Shown here: positions 43,021-51,378 of the stretch, piece by piece
Numbering within the stretch: the first letter of the stretch is position 1
How the letters are laid out: every line of letters begins with the position of its first letter
Assembly: GCF_014198245.1 (NCBI RefSeq)
Contig: NZ_JACIHE010000001.1
Span: forward strand, 806,001-870,000
Source: Bradyrhizobium sp. cir1
Lineage (GTDB): Bacteria > Pseudomonadota > Alphaproteobacteria > Rhizobiales > Xanthobacteraceae
Length of the DNA: 64,000 nucleotides
Reading direction: 5' to 3'
The notes under the pieces: generated by a model
The model's input: only the letters and a program-made list of their open reading frames with translations
What the model was told of the DNA's origin: nothing
The model's database searches: none
Program-made: the position numbers and the translations under genes

Positions 43021-43465
43021 TGGCGGCGACGTCCTCGCTAAGCATCGCGATCGAGGCGAGCGCGGTTGCCGTATGCTTCTCCACGCCGTCACTGACACAG
43101 AATACATCGGCGGCAACCACCGAGACCTGGCGGCCCGGCTTGATCACCCTGGCGCGGCAGATCAGCTTCTCACCGACCGCGGGCGACAACAGGTTGAGCT
43201 TGTATTCCGCCGTCAGCGCCGGCTGGCCGCGCGAGGCGGCCGCCGCGATCGTCGTGGCATTGTCGACCAGGAAGGCGGTGACGCCGCCGTGGAAGAAGCC
43301 GTGCTGCTGCAACAGCTCCGGCCGCCGATCCACCGCGATGGTGCAGGTGCCACGCGAGAGATCCGACAGCTCGGCGCCGACCAGGTTCATAAAGCCCTGC
43401 CGGCCGACATTGGCGTGGATGCGCGCGGCGATCGGCTCAAAATCGGGATCTGCTTCGGTTCGCAT
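42998..43465 (-). CDS. PaaI family hotdog thioesterase
   Basis: A 155-residue hotdog-fold protein. The family motif QQHGFFHGGVTAFLVDNATT (about 70-90) has the HGG-x-D pattern of PaaI-type acyl-CoA thioesterases. The mature length fits. It lies 11 bases after a tetR gene on the same strand, so the pair is likely an operon. The acyl-CoA substrate is unknown (phenylacetyl-type or aliphatic). The start at 43463-43465 is chosen over an upstream in-frame ATG because the extension has no family match. Confidence 0.87.
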   Translation of the reverse strand: MRTEADPDFEPIAARIHANVGRQGFMNLVGAELSDLSRGTCTIAVDRRPELLQQHGFFHGGVTAFLVDNATTIAAAASRGQPALTAEYKLNLLSPAVGEKLICRARVIKPGRQVSVVAADVFCVSDGVEKHTATALASIAMLSEDVAAKTKSPAA

Positions 43466-43476
43466 GAGGCCTCTCC

Positions 43477-44073
43477 TTATTGCTTGTTGATGCGATCGGG
43501 CGGGCGCAGCGCGCGGTTGGCGCAAGCAATCAGCGTGTCGGCTTCGCTGCGTGGATCGGCGCGATCACGCCCCGATAGAAAGGCGCGGCAAAAAATCTGC
43601 GCCGGGCCGATCAGCTGGCTGACGAACATCACCGGCGTCATCGGCAGGAGCTCGCCATTTGCAACCAGCGGCGCGCGCCAGCGCTCGATGCCTTCGGCGA
43701 GCCGCGCATTCTGCGCGCGCTGGGCGTCACGAACATCCTCGCCCCATTCGCTGCGTGAGATCTCGAAGAGGTAGCGCGCCTCGCGCCGGCTGGTGACGAC
43801 CCAGTCGAGATGCGCCCGGATCAGGCGATCGATGCCCTGCCCGGCATCGGGAACAGGATCGAGCGCCGCCAGCACCGCGGCGTGGTAGTGCCTGAGCACA
43901 TCGAGGAACAGCGCACCTGCAAGCTCCTTCTTCGATCCGAACACATGAAAGAAGCTGCCGTTGGAGGCGCGCGCTTTGGTGCGGATCGCCGCCACCGTCG
44001 CGCCTTCGAAGCCGACGCGATCGAACACGGCGAGCCCCGCTGCCAACAAATCGCCCCGCACGCTCCCAGTCAT
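43477..44073 (-). CDS. TetR family regulator
   Basis: A 198-residue repressor with an N-terminal helix-turn-helix (about 10-60: GFEGATVAAIRTKARASNGS then FFHVFGSKKELA) and a helical C-terminal sensor domain. It is encoded just ahead of the thioesterase, so acyl-CoA metabolism is the likely theme. A 15-bp dyad lies 25-39 bases upstream of its start and may be its own operator. Confidence 0.87.
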   Translation of the reverse strand: MTGSVRGDLLAAGLAVFDRVGFEGATVAAIRTKARASNGSFFHVFGSKKELAGALFLDVLRHYHAAVLAALDPVPDAGQGIDRLIRAHLDWVVTSRREARYLFEISRSEWGEDVRDAQRAQNARLAEGIERWRAPLVANGELLPMTPVMFVSQLIGPAQIFCRAFLSGRDRADPRSEADTLIACANRALRPPDRINKQ

Positions 44074-44097
44074 CCGACGCCTCCCGGAGTATTACTC

Positions 44098-44112
44098 TAG
44101 AGCGCCACTCTA
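44098..44112 (-). promoter_or_regulatory. Candidate operator of the TetR-thioesterase operon
   Basis: TAGAG-CGCCA-CTCTA, a 5-bp inverted repeat with a five-base spacer, in an AT-richer patch (ATTACTCTAGAGCGCCACTC). It is well placed to overlap the promoter. The arms are short, so it could be chance. Confidence 0.5.
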
Positions 44113-44180
44113 ATCACGGTCAAGACGACGCGAAGGCCGCAATGACGCGGCCTTCGCAAGTCGATCGGAAAATGTGGGGC

Positions 44181-45131
44181 TTACCGCGAGATCGGCGGGG
44201 CCGGCGGGCCGGAGGATTCCGCGGGCGCCGGGGCCGCAGCGGTTGTGGGCGCCGGCTCCTGCTTGGGAGCCGCCTCTTCCGCCGCCTTGGGCGCCGTCGG
44301 CTCGGCGGGCTTTGCGGCGGCCGGCGGGGCCGGCGTCACCTGCGGCACCGGATCGGGCCGCAGCGCCGGAGCGTCGCTGCCGCGCGGCTCGACCTTGGCG
44401 GTATCAGGTTTGGCGGTATCAGGTTTGGCCTCGGCGGGCTTCTCGGACGGCTTGCTTTCGGACTTGGCTTCACCTGAGTCCACCTTCGCGGTCTCGGGCC
44501 TGGACTCCGCCTTCGGCTCGCTCTTCTTGTCTTCAGTGGCCGGCGCGGCCGCGTCGACCTTCGGTGCGTCCTCGGTCCCGGGCCTGGCGCGACGCTTGCC
44601 CTTGCGTCCCTCCGGCGCCGGCTGGCCCTCGGGCTTTGCGCCCTCCTCAGTGGGCCGCGCGGCGCGCTTCTGGCGCCCTTCGGCGGGCGGAGTTGCGCCC
44701 TCGCCCTCCGGCTTGGCGGCCTCCTGGGAGCGCTGACGGCGGCCCTGATGTTCGGGCGCCTGGCCTGGAGCCGTGGCGGCTTCCTTCGCGCCGTCCTTCT
44801 TGCCGTCCTTGCCCTGGTAGCGGGTGTCGGTGGCGCCGTTGGAGACGAGATAGGAGGCGAGGATGCCCGCCATGTCCGGGCTCGTGGTGTAGTGCTGGCG
44901 CAGGAAGGCCGGCAGCGAGCCCGGCGCCACGGACTTCAGTAGCCCGCGCGGGCTCTTGTGGCAGGCATTGCAGGTCTGGGCGAAGAGCTGGGACGGGGTC
45001 TTGCCGGCCTCGAGGTTCGTCGCCTGCGCAAAGACGGCATCGGTCGCGCCGAAGCCGATCAGAAGCAATACCGTCGCGAGGCTGAGCGCTCGGCTCGACA
45101 TTCCCATCATCTCCATTGATTTTCCGCGCAC
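44181..45131 (-). CDS. Secreted c-type cytochrome-like protein with a long low-complexity tail
   Basis: 316 residues. A signal peptide (about 12-35, ending AVFAQ) precedes one haem motif CNACH (54-58) within a small cytochrome-like domain of about 70 residues. After it come about 200 residues rich in Pro, Glu, Lys and Ala (repeated KPD-TAKPD, EGAKPEG-type units), probably disordered. Met in SPDMAGILASYL could be the distal haem ligand. Homologues are annotated as hypothetical. Three ATGs close together leave the start open. It stands alone on the minus strand, divergent from cfa. Confidence 0.78.
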   Translation of the reverse strand: MRGKSMEMMGMSSRALSLATVLLLIGFGATDAVFAQATNLEAGKTPSQLFAQTCNACHKSPRGLLKSVAPGSLPAFLRQHYTTSPDMAGILASYLVSNGATDTRYQGKDGKKDGAKEAATAPGQAPEHQGRRQRSQEAAKPEGEGATPPAEGRQKRAARPTEEGAKPEGQPAPEGRKGKRRARPGTEDAPKVDAAAPATEDKKSEPKAESRPETAKVDSGEAKSESKPSEKPAEAKPDTAKPDTAKVEPRGSDAPALRPDPVPQVTPAPPAAAKPAEPTAPKAAEEAAPKQEPAPTTAAAPAPAESSGPPAPPISR

Positions 45132-45378
45132 GCGGCAATCCGGCGCGCCGGCGGGTCACCTTTTAGCGGATTGAGCCGCGAATGGAAGCGGGCTCGGCGC
45201 GCAAGGTGTGGTTAAGCGCTTTTCGAATATCCGCATTGAACACAATGCAATAGCGGATCCGGAACACTCTCCCTAAATTTAGATGCAAACGCATAGGAAC
45301 CCGAGCGGGACCCTGGGCGTCAGATGTGAAGGCCGGCTTAGTCGCATCTCTTCGGGTTCGCTCGAGAGGAAGGTGTCG

Positions 45379-46629
45379 ATGGACCGTTTGTTGCGTCGAT
45401 TCTTGTCTCAATTCATCCGCCGCGGATCGATGACGGTAACCACGGCGGCGGGATCGAAGTTCACTGTCGGCGACGGCTCTGGCGAGCTGGTCGCAGTGCG
45501 CTTCGTCACCCCTGAGGCGGAGCGGAAGATCCTCGTCAATCCCGAGCTCGGGCTTGGCGAGGCCTATATGGACGGCGAGTTCGTGGTCGAACGCGGCACC
45601 ATAGCTGATGCCCTCGCGATCCTGCTCGATCAACCCGACCTATTGCCGCAGTGGGCAAAGCCCTGGTGGCACCTGCGCTACCTGACGCGGCACCTCAAGC
45701 AATTCAATCCGCGCTCGCGTTCCCGCGCCAACGTTGCCCATCACTACGATCTCGATGCACGGCTCTATTCGCTCTTCCTCGATGCCGACAAGCAATACAG
45801 CTGCGCCTATTTCGAGACGCCGGAGACGACGCTCGACGACGCGCAGCTCGCCAAGAAGCGCCACATCGCGGCAAAGCTGCTCGTCGGGCGCGGCCAGCGC
45901 GTGCTCGACATCGGCTCGGGCTGGGGCGGGCTCGGGCTCTATCTCGCCGAGATCGCGGGGGCCGACGTCACCGGCGTCACGCTGTCGACCGAGCAGCTGC
46001 AGGTCGCCAATGCGCGCGCGGCCGAAAAGGGCCTGACCGGATCGGCCAGATTCCTGCTCCAGGACTATCGCGACGTCGACGGGCCGTTTGACCGCATTGT
46101 GTCGGTCGGCATGTTCGAGCATGTCGGGGCGAGGTTCTACGATGCCTATTTCCAGCGCTGCGCCGAACTCCTGAGCGAGGACGGTGTCATGCTGCTGCAC
46201 TCGATCGGCCGTTCGCAGGGGCCGGATTCGACCAATCCCTGGATTGCCAAATACATCTTCCCCGGCGGCTACATCCCCGCGCTGTCGGAGGTGCTGCCGG
46301 CGATCGAGCGTGCGGGCCTCTTGGTCTGCGACATCGAGATCCTGCGCCTGCATTATGCCGAGACGCTGAAAGCCTGGCGGGAGCGCTTCATGGCCCGGCG
46401 CGAGGAGGCCGTGCAGCTCTACGACGAGCGCTTCGCGCTGATGTGGGAATTCTATCTGGCGGCCTGCGAGATGACGTTCCGCAAGCAGGCCATGATGAAC
46501 TTCCAGATCCAGCTCACCAGGCGTCAGGGCGTGGTGCCGATGACCCGTGACTACATCGCACGCAATGAATCCCGCCTGCGGGCCATCGAAGGCGGCGCCA
46601 GGACAAGGCTGAAGCTCGCTGGTGAATAG
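45379..46629 (+). CDS. cfa: Cyclopropane-fatty-acyl-phospholipid synthase
   Basis: A 416-residue SAM-dependent enzyme that converts membrane unsaturated fatty acids to cyclopropane acids, often in stationary phase or under acid stress. The methyltransferase motif is VLDIGSGWGGLGLYLAE (about 176-192). The VSVGMFEHVGARFYDAYF and YIFPGGYIPALSEVLPAIER segments match the family. The N-terminal 100 residues form the small lipid-binding domain. The start ATG follows AGAGGAAGG. A possible EcfG-type promoter (GGAAC-N17-CGTC) lies 83 bases upstream. Confidence 0.92.
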   Translation: MDRLLRRFLSQFIRRGSMTVTTAAGSKFTVGDGSGELVAVRFVTPEAERKILVNPELGLGEAYMDGEFVVERGTIADALAILLDQPDLLPQWAKPWWHLRYLTRHLKQFNPRSRSRANVAHHYDLDARLYSLFLDADKQYSCAYFETPETTLDDAQLAKKRHIAAKLLVGRGQRVLDIGSGWGGLGLYLAEIAGADVTGVTLSTEQLQVANARAAEKGLTGSARFLLQDYRDVDGPFDRIVSVGMFEHVGARFYDAYFQRCAELLSEDGVMLLHSIGRSQGPDSTNPWIAKYIFPGGYIPALSEVLPAIERAGLLVCDIEILRLHYAETLKAWRERFMARREEAVQLYDERFALMWEFYLAACEMTFRKQAMMNFQIQLTRRQGVVPMTRDYIARNESRLRAIEGGARTRLKLAGE

Positions 46630-46632
46630 GTT

Positions 46633-46842
46633 CTAATGACGCAGCGTCGATATCGGGGACGCGCGGAAAGAGGCTGTTAACGCCAGCTGCGCCCGCAGTT
46701 CCGCCAGGATCTCGGGGGCGACCGGCTGGCGGCGCACTTCGGGGCGCTCGGCGTGCTGTATGGCCGCGATCAGCCCAGACAGCCAAAGCCGGCTGCCTGC
46801 CTCGCTCCGCCAGATCTGCTGCTGCTGCCGTTCTGGCCGCAT
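46633..46842 (-). CDS. Small hypothetical protein
   Basis: 69 residues, charged and helical, with the segment WRSEAGSRLWLSGLIAAIQH and then a Pro-containing region. It converges on cfa, with 3 bases between the two stop codons. Short proteins beginning with a similar Q-rich sequence and WR-EAGSRLWLSGL-A occur in Bradyrhizobium as far as I recall. There is no known function. An upstream in-frame extension to 46942 looks non-coding. Confidence 0.55.
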   Translation of the reverse strand: MRPERQQQQIWRSEAGSRLWLSGLIAAIQHAERPEVRRQPVAPEILAELRAQLALTASFRASPISTLRH

Positions 46843-46976
46843 CGCCTGCCTCGTCTCCCGTCGCGGGTTGGGACAATCCCCTGCCCGCCTGCCTGTTCCG
46901 GCCCTGCCCCGAAAGAATCCGGGGAGATGTGATCTGCTTCACATAAGTCTGGTCGGGTCCAGCTTAGACGGTCGCC

Positions 46977-47096
46977 ATGAGCAAAGAGACCCGAACCTCA
47001 TTCGACGTGCAGGACGACCTCCGCACCGATTACGCCCTGATCGTCACGGGCGTTGGGGCGGCGCTTGTTGCGCTGGTCTACCTCCTGCTGGTCTGA
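46977..47096 (+). CDS. 39-residue single-helix membrane microprotein
   Basis: The ATG at 46977 opens a 39-codon frame, MSKETRTSFDVQDDLRTDYA followed by one hydrophobic helix (LIVTGVGAALVALVYLLLV) that reaches the stop. The polar N-terminus would be cytoplasmic. The frame has clean codon bias, and a hydrophobic segment of exact membrane length is unlikely by chance. Function is unknown. It lies between cfa and dnaB. Confidence 0.6.
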   Translation: MSKETRTSFDVQDDLRTDYALIVTGVGAALVALVYLLLV

Positions 47097-47389
47097 AGCC
47101 GAGCCGAAAGCGGCCAGCGCGCGTCATTTCGCGCGCCTCCCGATAGGTCTGCGCGCTAATCCATAAGGTTCATGGTTGCAGGATTTTTCCATGGCGAGGG
47201 TCCGGCCGCCTTTGGCGGCGGGCGAGTTCCGCCAAAATCCGTCAAGCGCGGCGCGTGCTGCGGCTACCAATCATCCACCATTTTAACTGAGCGGTTGATA
47301 GCGGACAGCTTTCGCTTCCGCTTTGGCTTGAGGCGGCGCTTTATCCCGGCCCCGCATCTGCCCAAGAAAATTGCTAAGCACGTCCGACC

Positions 47390-48901
47390 ATGGCCCTGAC
47401 TGATTCGAACGTTCTCAAACTCGCGCCCGAGCCGGGAACTCCCGCCTACCGGAGCGCGCCGCATAATATCGAGGCGGAACAGAGCCTTCTGGGTGCGATC
47501 CTGGTCAACAACGACGCATTCTATCGTGTCTCCGACTTCCTGGAGCCGAAGCATTATTTCGAGCCGCTGCACCAGACCATCTACGAGACCGCCGGCAGCC
47601 TGATCCGGATGGGCAAGATCGCCACGCCCGTCACCCTGAAGACGTTTCTGCCGGCCGATACCGATGTCGGCGGCATGACCATCGGGCAATATCTGGCGCG
47701 GCTCGCGGCCGAAGCGACCACCATCATCAACGCCCAGGACTACGGCCGCACCATCTATGATCTCGCGCTGCGTCGCGACCTCATCGGCATCGGCGAGGAC
47801 ATGGTCAATGTCGCCTATGACGCGCCGGTCGACTTCGCGCCCCGGGCGCAGATCGAGGACGCCGAGCGCCGTCTCTATGAACTCGCCGAGTCCGGCCGCT
47901 ATGACGGCGGCTTCCAGAAATTCTCGCAAGCGTTGGCGGTCGCCGTCGACCTCGCTGCAAAGGCGTTCCAGCGCGACGGAAAGTTGTCCGGCATCTCGAC
48001 GGGCATGCGCGACCTCGACACCAAGATGGGCGGCCTGCAGCATTCCGACCTCATCATCGTCGCGGGCCGTCCCGGCATGGGCAAGACCTCGCTTGCGACC
48101 AACATCGCCTACAATGTCGCACGAGCCTACGTTCCGGAACTCCAGGCCGACGGCACCACGAAGGCCGCCAATGGCGGCGTGATCGGCTTCTTCTCCTGCG
48201 AAATGTCGGCCGACCAGCTCGCCACGCGTATTGTGGCCGAGCGCACCGGTGTTCCCTCCTCCCACATCCGCCGCGGCGGCATATCGGAAGCCGATTTCGA
48301 CAAGATCCGGGAGGTCTCGATCGAGCTGCAATCGCTGCCGTTCTATGTCGACGCGACCGGCGGTCTGTCGATCGCGCAACTGATGGCGCGCGCGCGCCGA
48401 CTGAAGCGACAGAAGGGCCTCGACCTGCTCGTGATCGACTACATCCAGCTGCTCTCCGGCTCGGGCAAGCGCGCCAGCGACAGCCGCGTGCAGGAAATCA
48501 CGGAGATCACGACCAGCCTGAAGGCGCTCGCCAAGGAGCTCAACGTTCCCGTGATCGCGCTGTCCCAGCTCTCACGCCAGGTCGAATCCCGCGACGACAA
48601 ACGGCCGCAGCTCTCCGACTTGCGTGAATCCGGATCAATCGAGCAGGACGCCGACGTCGTCCTGTTCGTTTACCGCGAGGAATATTACCTCGCGATGAAG
48701 GAGCCCCGCCCAGGCACGCCTGAACACGAGAAGTGGCAGCTTGACATGAGTCTTGCGCACGGAAAAGCCGAGGTCATCATCGGCAAGCAGCGCCACGGCC
48801 CGACCGGCACCGTCGATTTGGCGTTCGAAGCCTCGGTCACACGGTTCGGCGATCTCGCGCCTGACAGTCAGCTGCCGGCTCGCAGCGGCAACGACTACTG
48901 A
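47390..48901 (+). CDS. dnaB: Replicative DNA helicase
   Basis: A 503-residue hexameric 5'-3' helicase of the replication fork. The N-terminal domain (to about 150, APHNIEAEQSLLGAILVNND) precedes the RecA-like motor. Walker A is in IVAGRPGMGKTSLATNIA (about 222-239) and Walker B is in LDLLVIDYIQLLSGSG (about 343-358). The ELNVPVIALSQLSRQVESRD arginine-finger region follows. There is no intein. It is upstream of alr on the same strand, as in other rhizobia. Confidence 0.97.
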   Translation: MALTDSNVLKLAPEPGTPAYRSAPHNIEAEQSLLGAILVNNDAFYRVSDFLEPKHYFEPLHQTIYETAGSLIRMGKIATPVTLKTFLPADTDVGGMTIGQYLARLAAEATTIINAQDYGRTIYDLALRRDLIGIGEDMVNVAYDAPVDFAPRAQIEDAERRLYELAESGRYDGGFQKFSQALAVAVDLAAKAFQRDGKLSGISTGMRDLDTKMGGLQHSDLIIVAGRPGMGKTSLATNIAYNVARAYVPELQADGTTKAANGGVIGFFSCEMSADQLATRIVAERTGVPSSHIRRGGISEADFDKIREVSIELQSLPFYVDATGGLSIAQLMARARRLKRQKGLDLLVIDYIQLLSGSGKRASDSRVQEITEITTSLKALAKELNVPVIALSQLSRQVESRDDKRPQLSDLRESGSIEQDADVVLFVYREEYYLAMKEPRPGTPEHEKWQLDMSLAHGKAEVIIGKQRHGPTGTVDLAFEASVTRFGDLAPDSQLPARSGNDY

Positions 48902-48941
48902 GTTCCTTGAACCAGACCCGCCTCTTGCGTAAAACGGCGCC

Positions 48942-50225
48942 ATGACAATGGCGTCCGATCCGAAAATGAACCCGCAATCCGGCCTACTCTCCGCGGAGGC
49001 CAATCAGGCTGCCGCGCTCGCTGCTTATGGCGGCGTGCTTACCGTCGACCTCGACGGGATCATCGCCAACTGGCGCAAGCTCGAGAAGACGGCGGTGCCG
49101 GCAGAATGTTCGGCGGTGATCAAGGCCGACGCCTATGGCTGCGGCGCCGAGCAGGTCTCGCGCGCGCTGAGCAAGGCCGGCTGCAAGACCTTCTTCGTCG
49201 CCACCATCGAGGAAGCCCGCAAGGTGCGCGCGGCCGTGCCGGAGCCTACGATCTACGTGCTCGGCGGCTATTTCCAGAACACCGGCGAGCACTACGCCCA
49301 GATCAACTGCCGACCCGTGATCGGCGATCTCAACGAGCTCGCCGAATGGGACGTGTTCTGCCGCCGCACCGGCTGGAACGGAGGCGCCGCAATCCACATC
49401 GACACCGGCATGAACCGGCTGGGCCTGACGCTGTCGGAAGCGCAGGCCATCATCCCCCGCATCAACGCCGGCGATCACGGCATCACGCTCGTCATGAGCC
49501 ATCTGGTCTCGGCCGAGCAGCTCAACAGCCCCGTCAATGCCAAGCAGCTCGCGGCGTTCCGCGCCATCGCCAGTGAATTCTCCGGCGTGCCGGCGGCGCT
49601 CGCCAACTCGTCCGGTATTTTCCTCGGCGCGCCGTTCCAGTTCGACCTGGTACGCCCCGGCGCGGCGCTCTACGGCGTCAACCCGACACCGGAGGCCGAC
49701 AATCCGATGCAGCCGGTCGTCGACCTCAAGGCGCGCATCGTGCAGACCCGCAATGTCGAGCGCGGCGAGACCGTCGGCTATGGCGGCACCTGGACCGCGC
49801 GCCGGCCGACCAAGCTCGCGGTCATCGCTGTCGGTTATGCCGACGGCTATTTCCGCGCCGCCAGCTCCAACGACGGCACGCGCGGCGCCGAGGTGATCGT
49901 CGCGGGCAAACGCTGCCCGGTCGCGGGCCGCGTTTCCATGGATCTGATCGCGATCGACATCACCGATCTGCCGCCGAACGCCGTACGTCGCGGCCACATG
50001 GTGACGCTGCTCGGCGAGGGCATCACCGTCGACGAGCTCGCGCATCATTTCGGCACCATCGGCTACGAGGTGCTGACCAGCCTCGGCCACCGCTACGCCC
50101 GCGTCTACAAGGGCGGCAACGTGGTCGAGCCGCTCGCAAAGCCGGCTCCGGCGACGGCACCGGAGCAGCCGCCCTCACCGCCACCGATCGAGCAGCCCGC
50201 GAGCCCGCCGCCGCTGCCGAGCTAA
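48942..50225 (+). CDS. alr: Alanine racemase
   Basis: A 427-residue PLP enzyme that makes D-alanine for peptidoglycan. The PLP lysine is in SAVIKADAYGCGAEQV (about 55). The C-terminal catalytic segment includes AVIAVGYADGYFRAAS and RVSMDLIAIDIT. The N-terminus has about 28 residues before the usual LTVDLDGIIANWR start, and the C-terminus has an extra Pro-rich tail (EQPPSPPPIEQP). It lies 40 bases after dnaB. Confidence 0.95.
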   Translation: MTMASDPKMNPQSGLLSAEANQAAALAAYGGVLTVDLDGIIANWRKLEKTAVPAECSAVIKADAYGCGAEQVSRALSKAGCKTFFVATIEEARKVRAAVPEPTIYVLGGYFQNTGEHYAQINCRPVIGDLNELAEWDVFCRRTGWNGGAAIHIDTGMNRLGLTLSEAQAIIPRINAGDHGITLVMSHLVSAEQLNSPVNAKQLAAFRAIASEFSGVPAALANSSGIFLGAPFQFDLVRPGAALYGVNPTPEADNPMQPVVDLKARIVQTRNVERGETVGYGGTWTARRPTKLAVIAVGYADGYFRAASSNDGTRGAEVIVAGKRCPVAGRVSMDLIAIDITDLPPNAVRRGHMVTLLGEGITVDELAHHFGTIGYEVLTSLGHRYARVYKGGNVVEPLAKPAPATAPEQPPSPPPIEQPASPPPLPS

Positions 50226-50236
50226 AAGACCCGCGC

Positions 50237-50455
50237 TTACTTCTTCTTCCTGCTGTCCAGCGCCGCCTTGCAGGTGGCGGTGAGCTGGTCGCGCTTGGCG
50301 TTGAGACAGGCGACGATGCCGCCACCCGGCGCGATGCCGGCGCAGAATTTGTCATAGTCCGCCTTGCACGCGCCGCGCGTTTCGGCTGACTGTGCCGAAG
50401 TGACCCCGGAGAACGCGACGACGAAAGCAGTAGCGGCAAAGCTCAACCTGGACAT
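50237..50455 (-). CDS. Small secreted Cys-rich repeat protein
   Basis: 72 residues with a signal peptide (MSRLSFAATAFVVAFSGVTS, ending SAQSA). The mature part has four cysteines in the pattern C-x7-C-x11-C-x11-C (GACKADYDKFC...GGGIVACLNAKRDQLTATC), like Cys-rich repeat (GLG1-type) domains. The C-terminus is basic (SRKKK). It is probably periplasmic with two disulfides. It converges on alr, 11 bases apart. Function is unknown. Confidence 0.8.
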   Translation of the reverse strand: MSRLSFAATAFVVAFSGVTSAQSAETRGACKADYDKFCAGIAPGGGIVACLNAKRDQLTATCKAALDSRKKK

Positions 50456-50494
50456 TGTTTCTCCGGTGACGGAAGGCAGGAGCCGTAGCTCTAC

Positions 50495-51265
50495 ATGAAG
50501 ATCGCGACATTCAACATCAACAACGTCAACCGCCGCCTGCCCAATCTGTTGGCATGGCTGCGCGCGGCAAAGCCCGATGTCGTCGCACTTCAGGAGTTGA
50601 AGGCAAGTGATGGCGAATTTCCGGCGGCGGCCATCGAAAAGGCCGGCTACGGCGCGGTGTGGTGTGGACAAAAAACCTGGAACGGCGTCGCCATCCTCGC
50701 CCGCAACGCCGAGCCGGTGCTCACGCGCGATCGCCTGCCGGGTGACCGTGACGATCACGAGGCGCGCTACATCGAGGCCGCCGCGCGCGGCATCATCATC
50801 ACCAGCATCTATCTGCCCAATGGCAATCCGCAGCCGGGGCCGAAGTTCGACTACAAGCTCGACTGGTTCGGACGCCTCAAGCGCCACGCGAAGACCTTCG
50901 TCAAGCAGGACCTGCCCGTGGTGCTCGCCGGCGACTACAACGTTGCGCCTCGTGAGATCGACATCTATCCGACGCGTTCATGGGACAAGGATGCCCTGAT
51001 CCAGCCGAAAAGCCGCGCGGCCTTTGCCTCGCTGGTCGAACAAGGCTGGTGCGATGCGATCCGCGCGCTGCATCCGGACAAGCGCATCTATACGTTCTGG
51101 GACTACAAGCGAAACCGCTGGCCTCGCGATGCGGGGCTGCGGCTCGATCATCTGTTGCTCAGCCCGGCCCTCGCCTCGCGACTGGCGAAAGCCGGCGTCG
51201 ACAAGAATGTTCGCGGCGAGGATGGCGCGAGCGATCACGCGCCGGCTTGGGTGGTGTTGAAATGA
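50495..51265 (+). CDS. xth: Exodeoxyribonuclease III (AP endonuclease)
   Basis: A 256-residue metal-dependent nuclease for base-excision repair. Motifs are MKIATFNINNVNRRLPNLLA, the metal ligand Glu34 in VVALQELK, GDYNVAPREIDIY (about 147-159), LRLDHLLLS and the catalytic SDHAPAWV at the end. The length is normal. It ends about 10 bases before a 91-bp inverted repeat. Confidence 0.94.
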   Translation: MKIATFNINNVNRRLPNLLAWLRAAKPDVVALQELKASDGEFPAAAIEKAGYGAVWCGQKTWNGVAILARNAEPVLTRDRLPGDRDDHEARYIEAAARGIIITSIYLPNGNPQPGPKFDYKLDWFGRLKRHAKTFVKQDLPVVLAGDYNVAPREIDIYPTRSWDKDALIQPKSRAAFASLVEQGWCDAIRALHPDKRIYTFWDYKRNRWPRDAGLRLDHLLLSPALASRLAKAGVDKNVRGEDGASDHAPAWVVLK

Positions 51266-51274
51266 GCGAGGTGC

Positions 51275-51365
51275 CGTAGGGTGGGCAAAGCGAAGCGTGC
51301 CCACGAAATTGATTTACGGAGACAGATGGTGGGCACGGCGCAAGTGCGCCTTTGCCCACACTACG
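51275..51365. repeat. 91-bp imperfect inverted repeat between xth and the SGNH gene
   Basis: CGTAGGGTGGGCAAAG (51275-51290) and CTTTGCCCACACTACG (51350-51365) match in 15 of 16 positions as reverse complements. Further smaller hairpins lie inside (GTGGGCA with TGCCCAC). It is likely the shared terminator of the two convergent genes and belongs to a dispersed family as I recall it. Confidence 0.75.
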
Positions 51366-51378
51366 AGATCGCGCCGGA

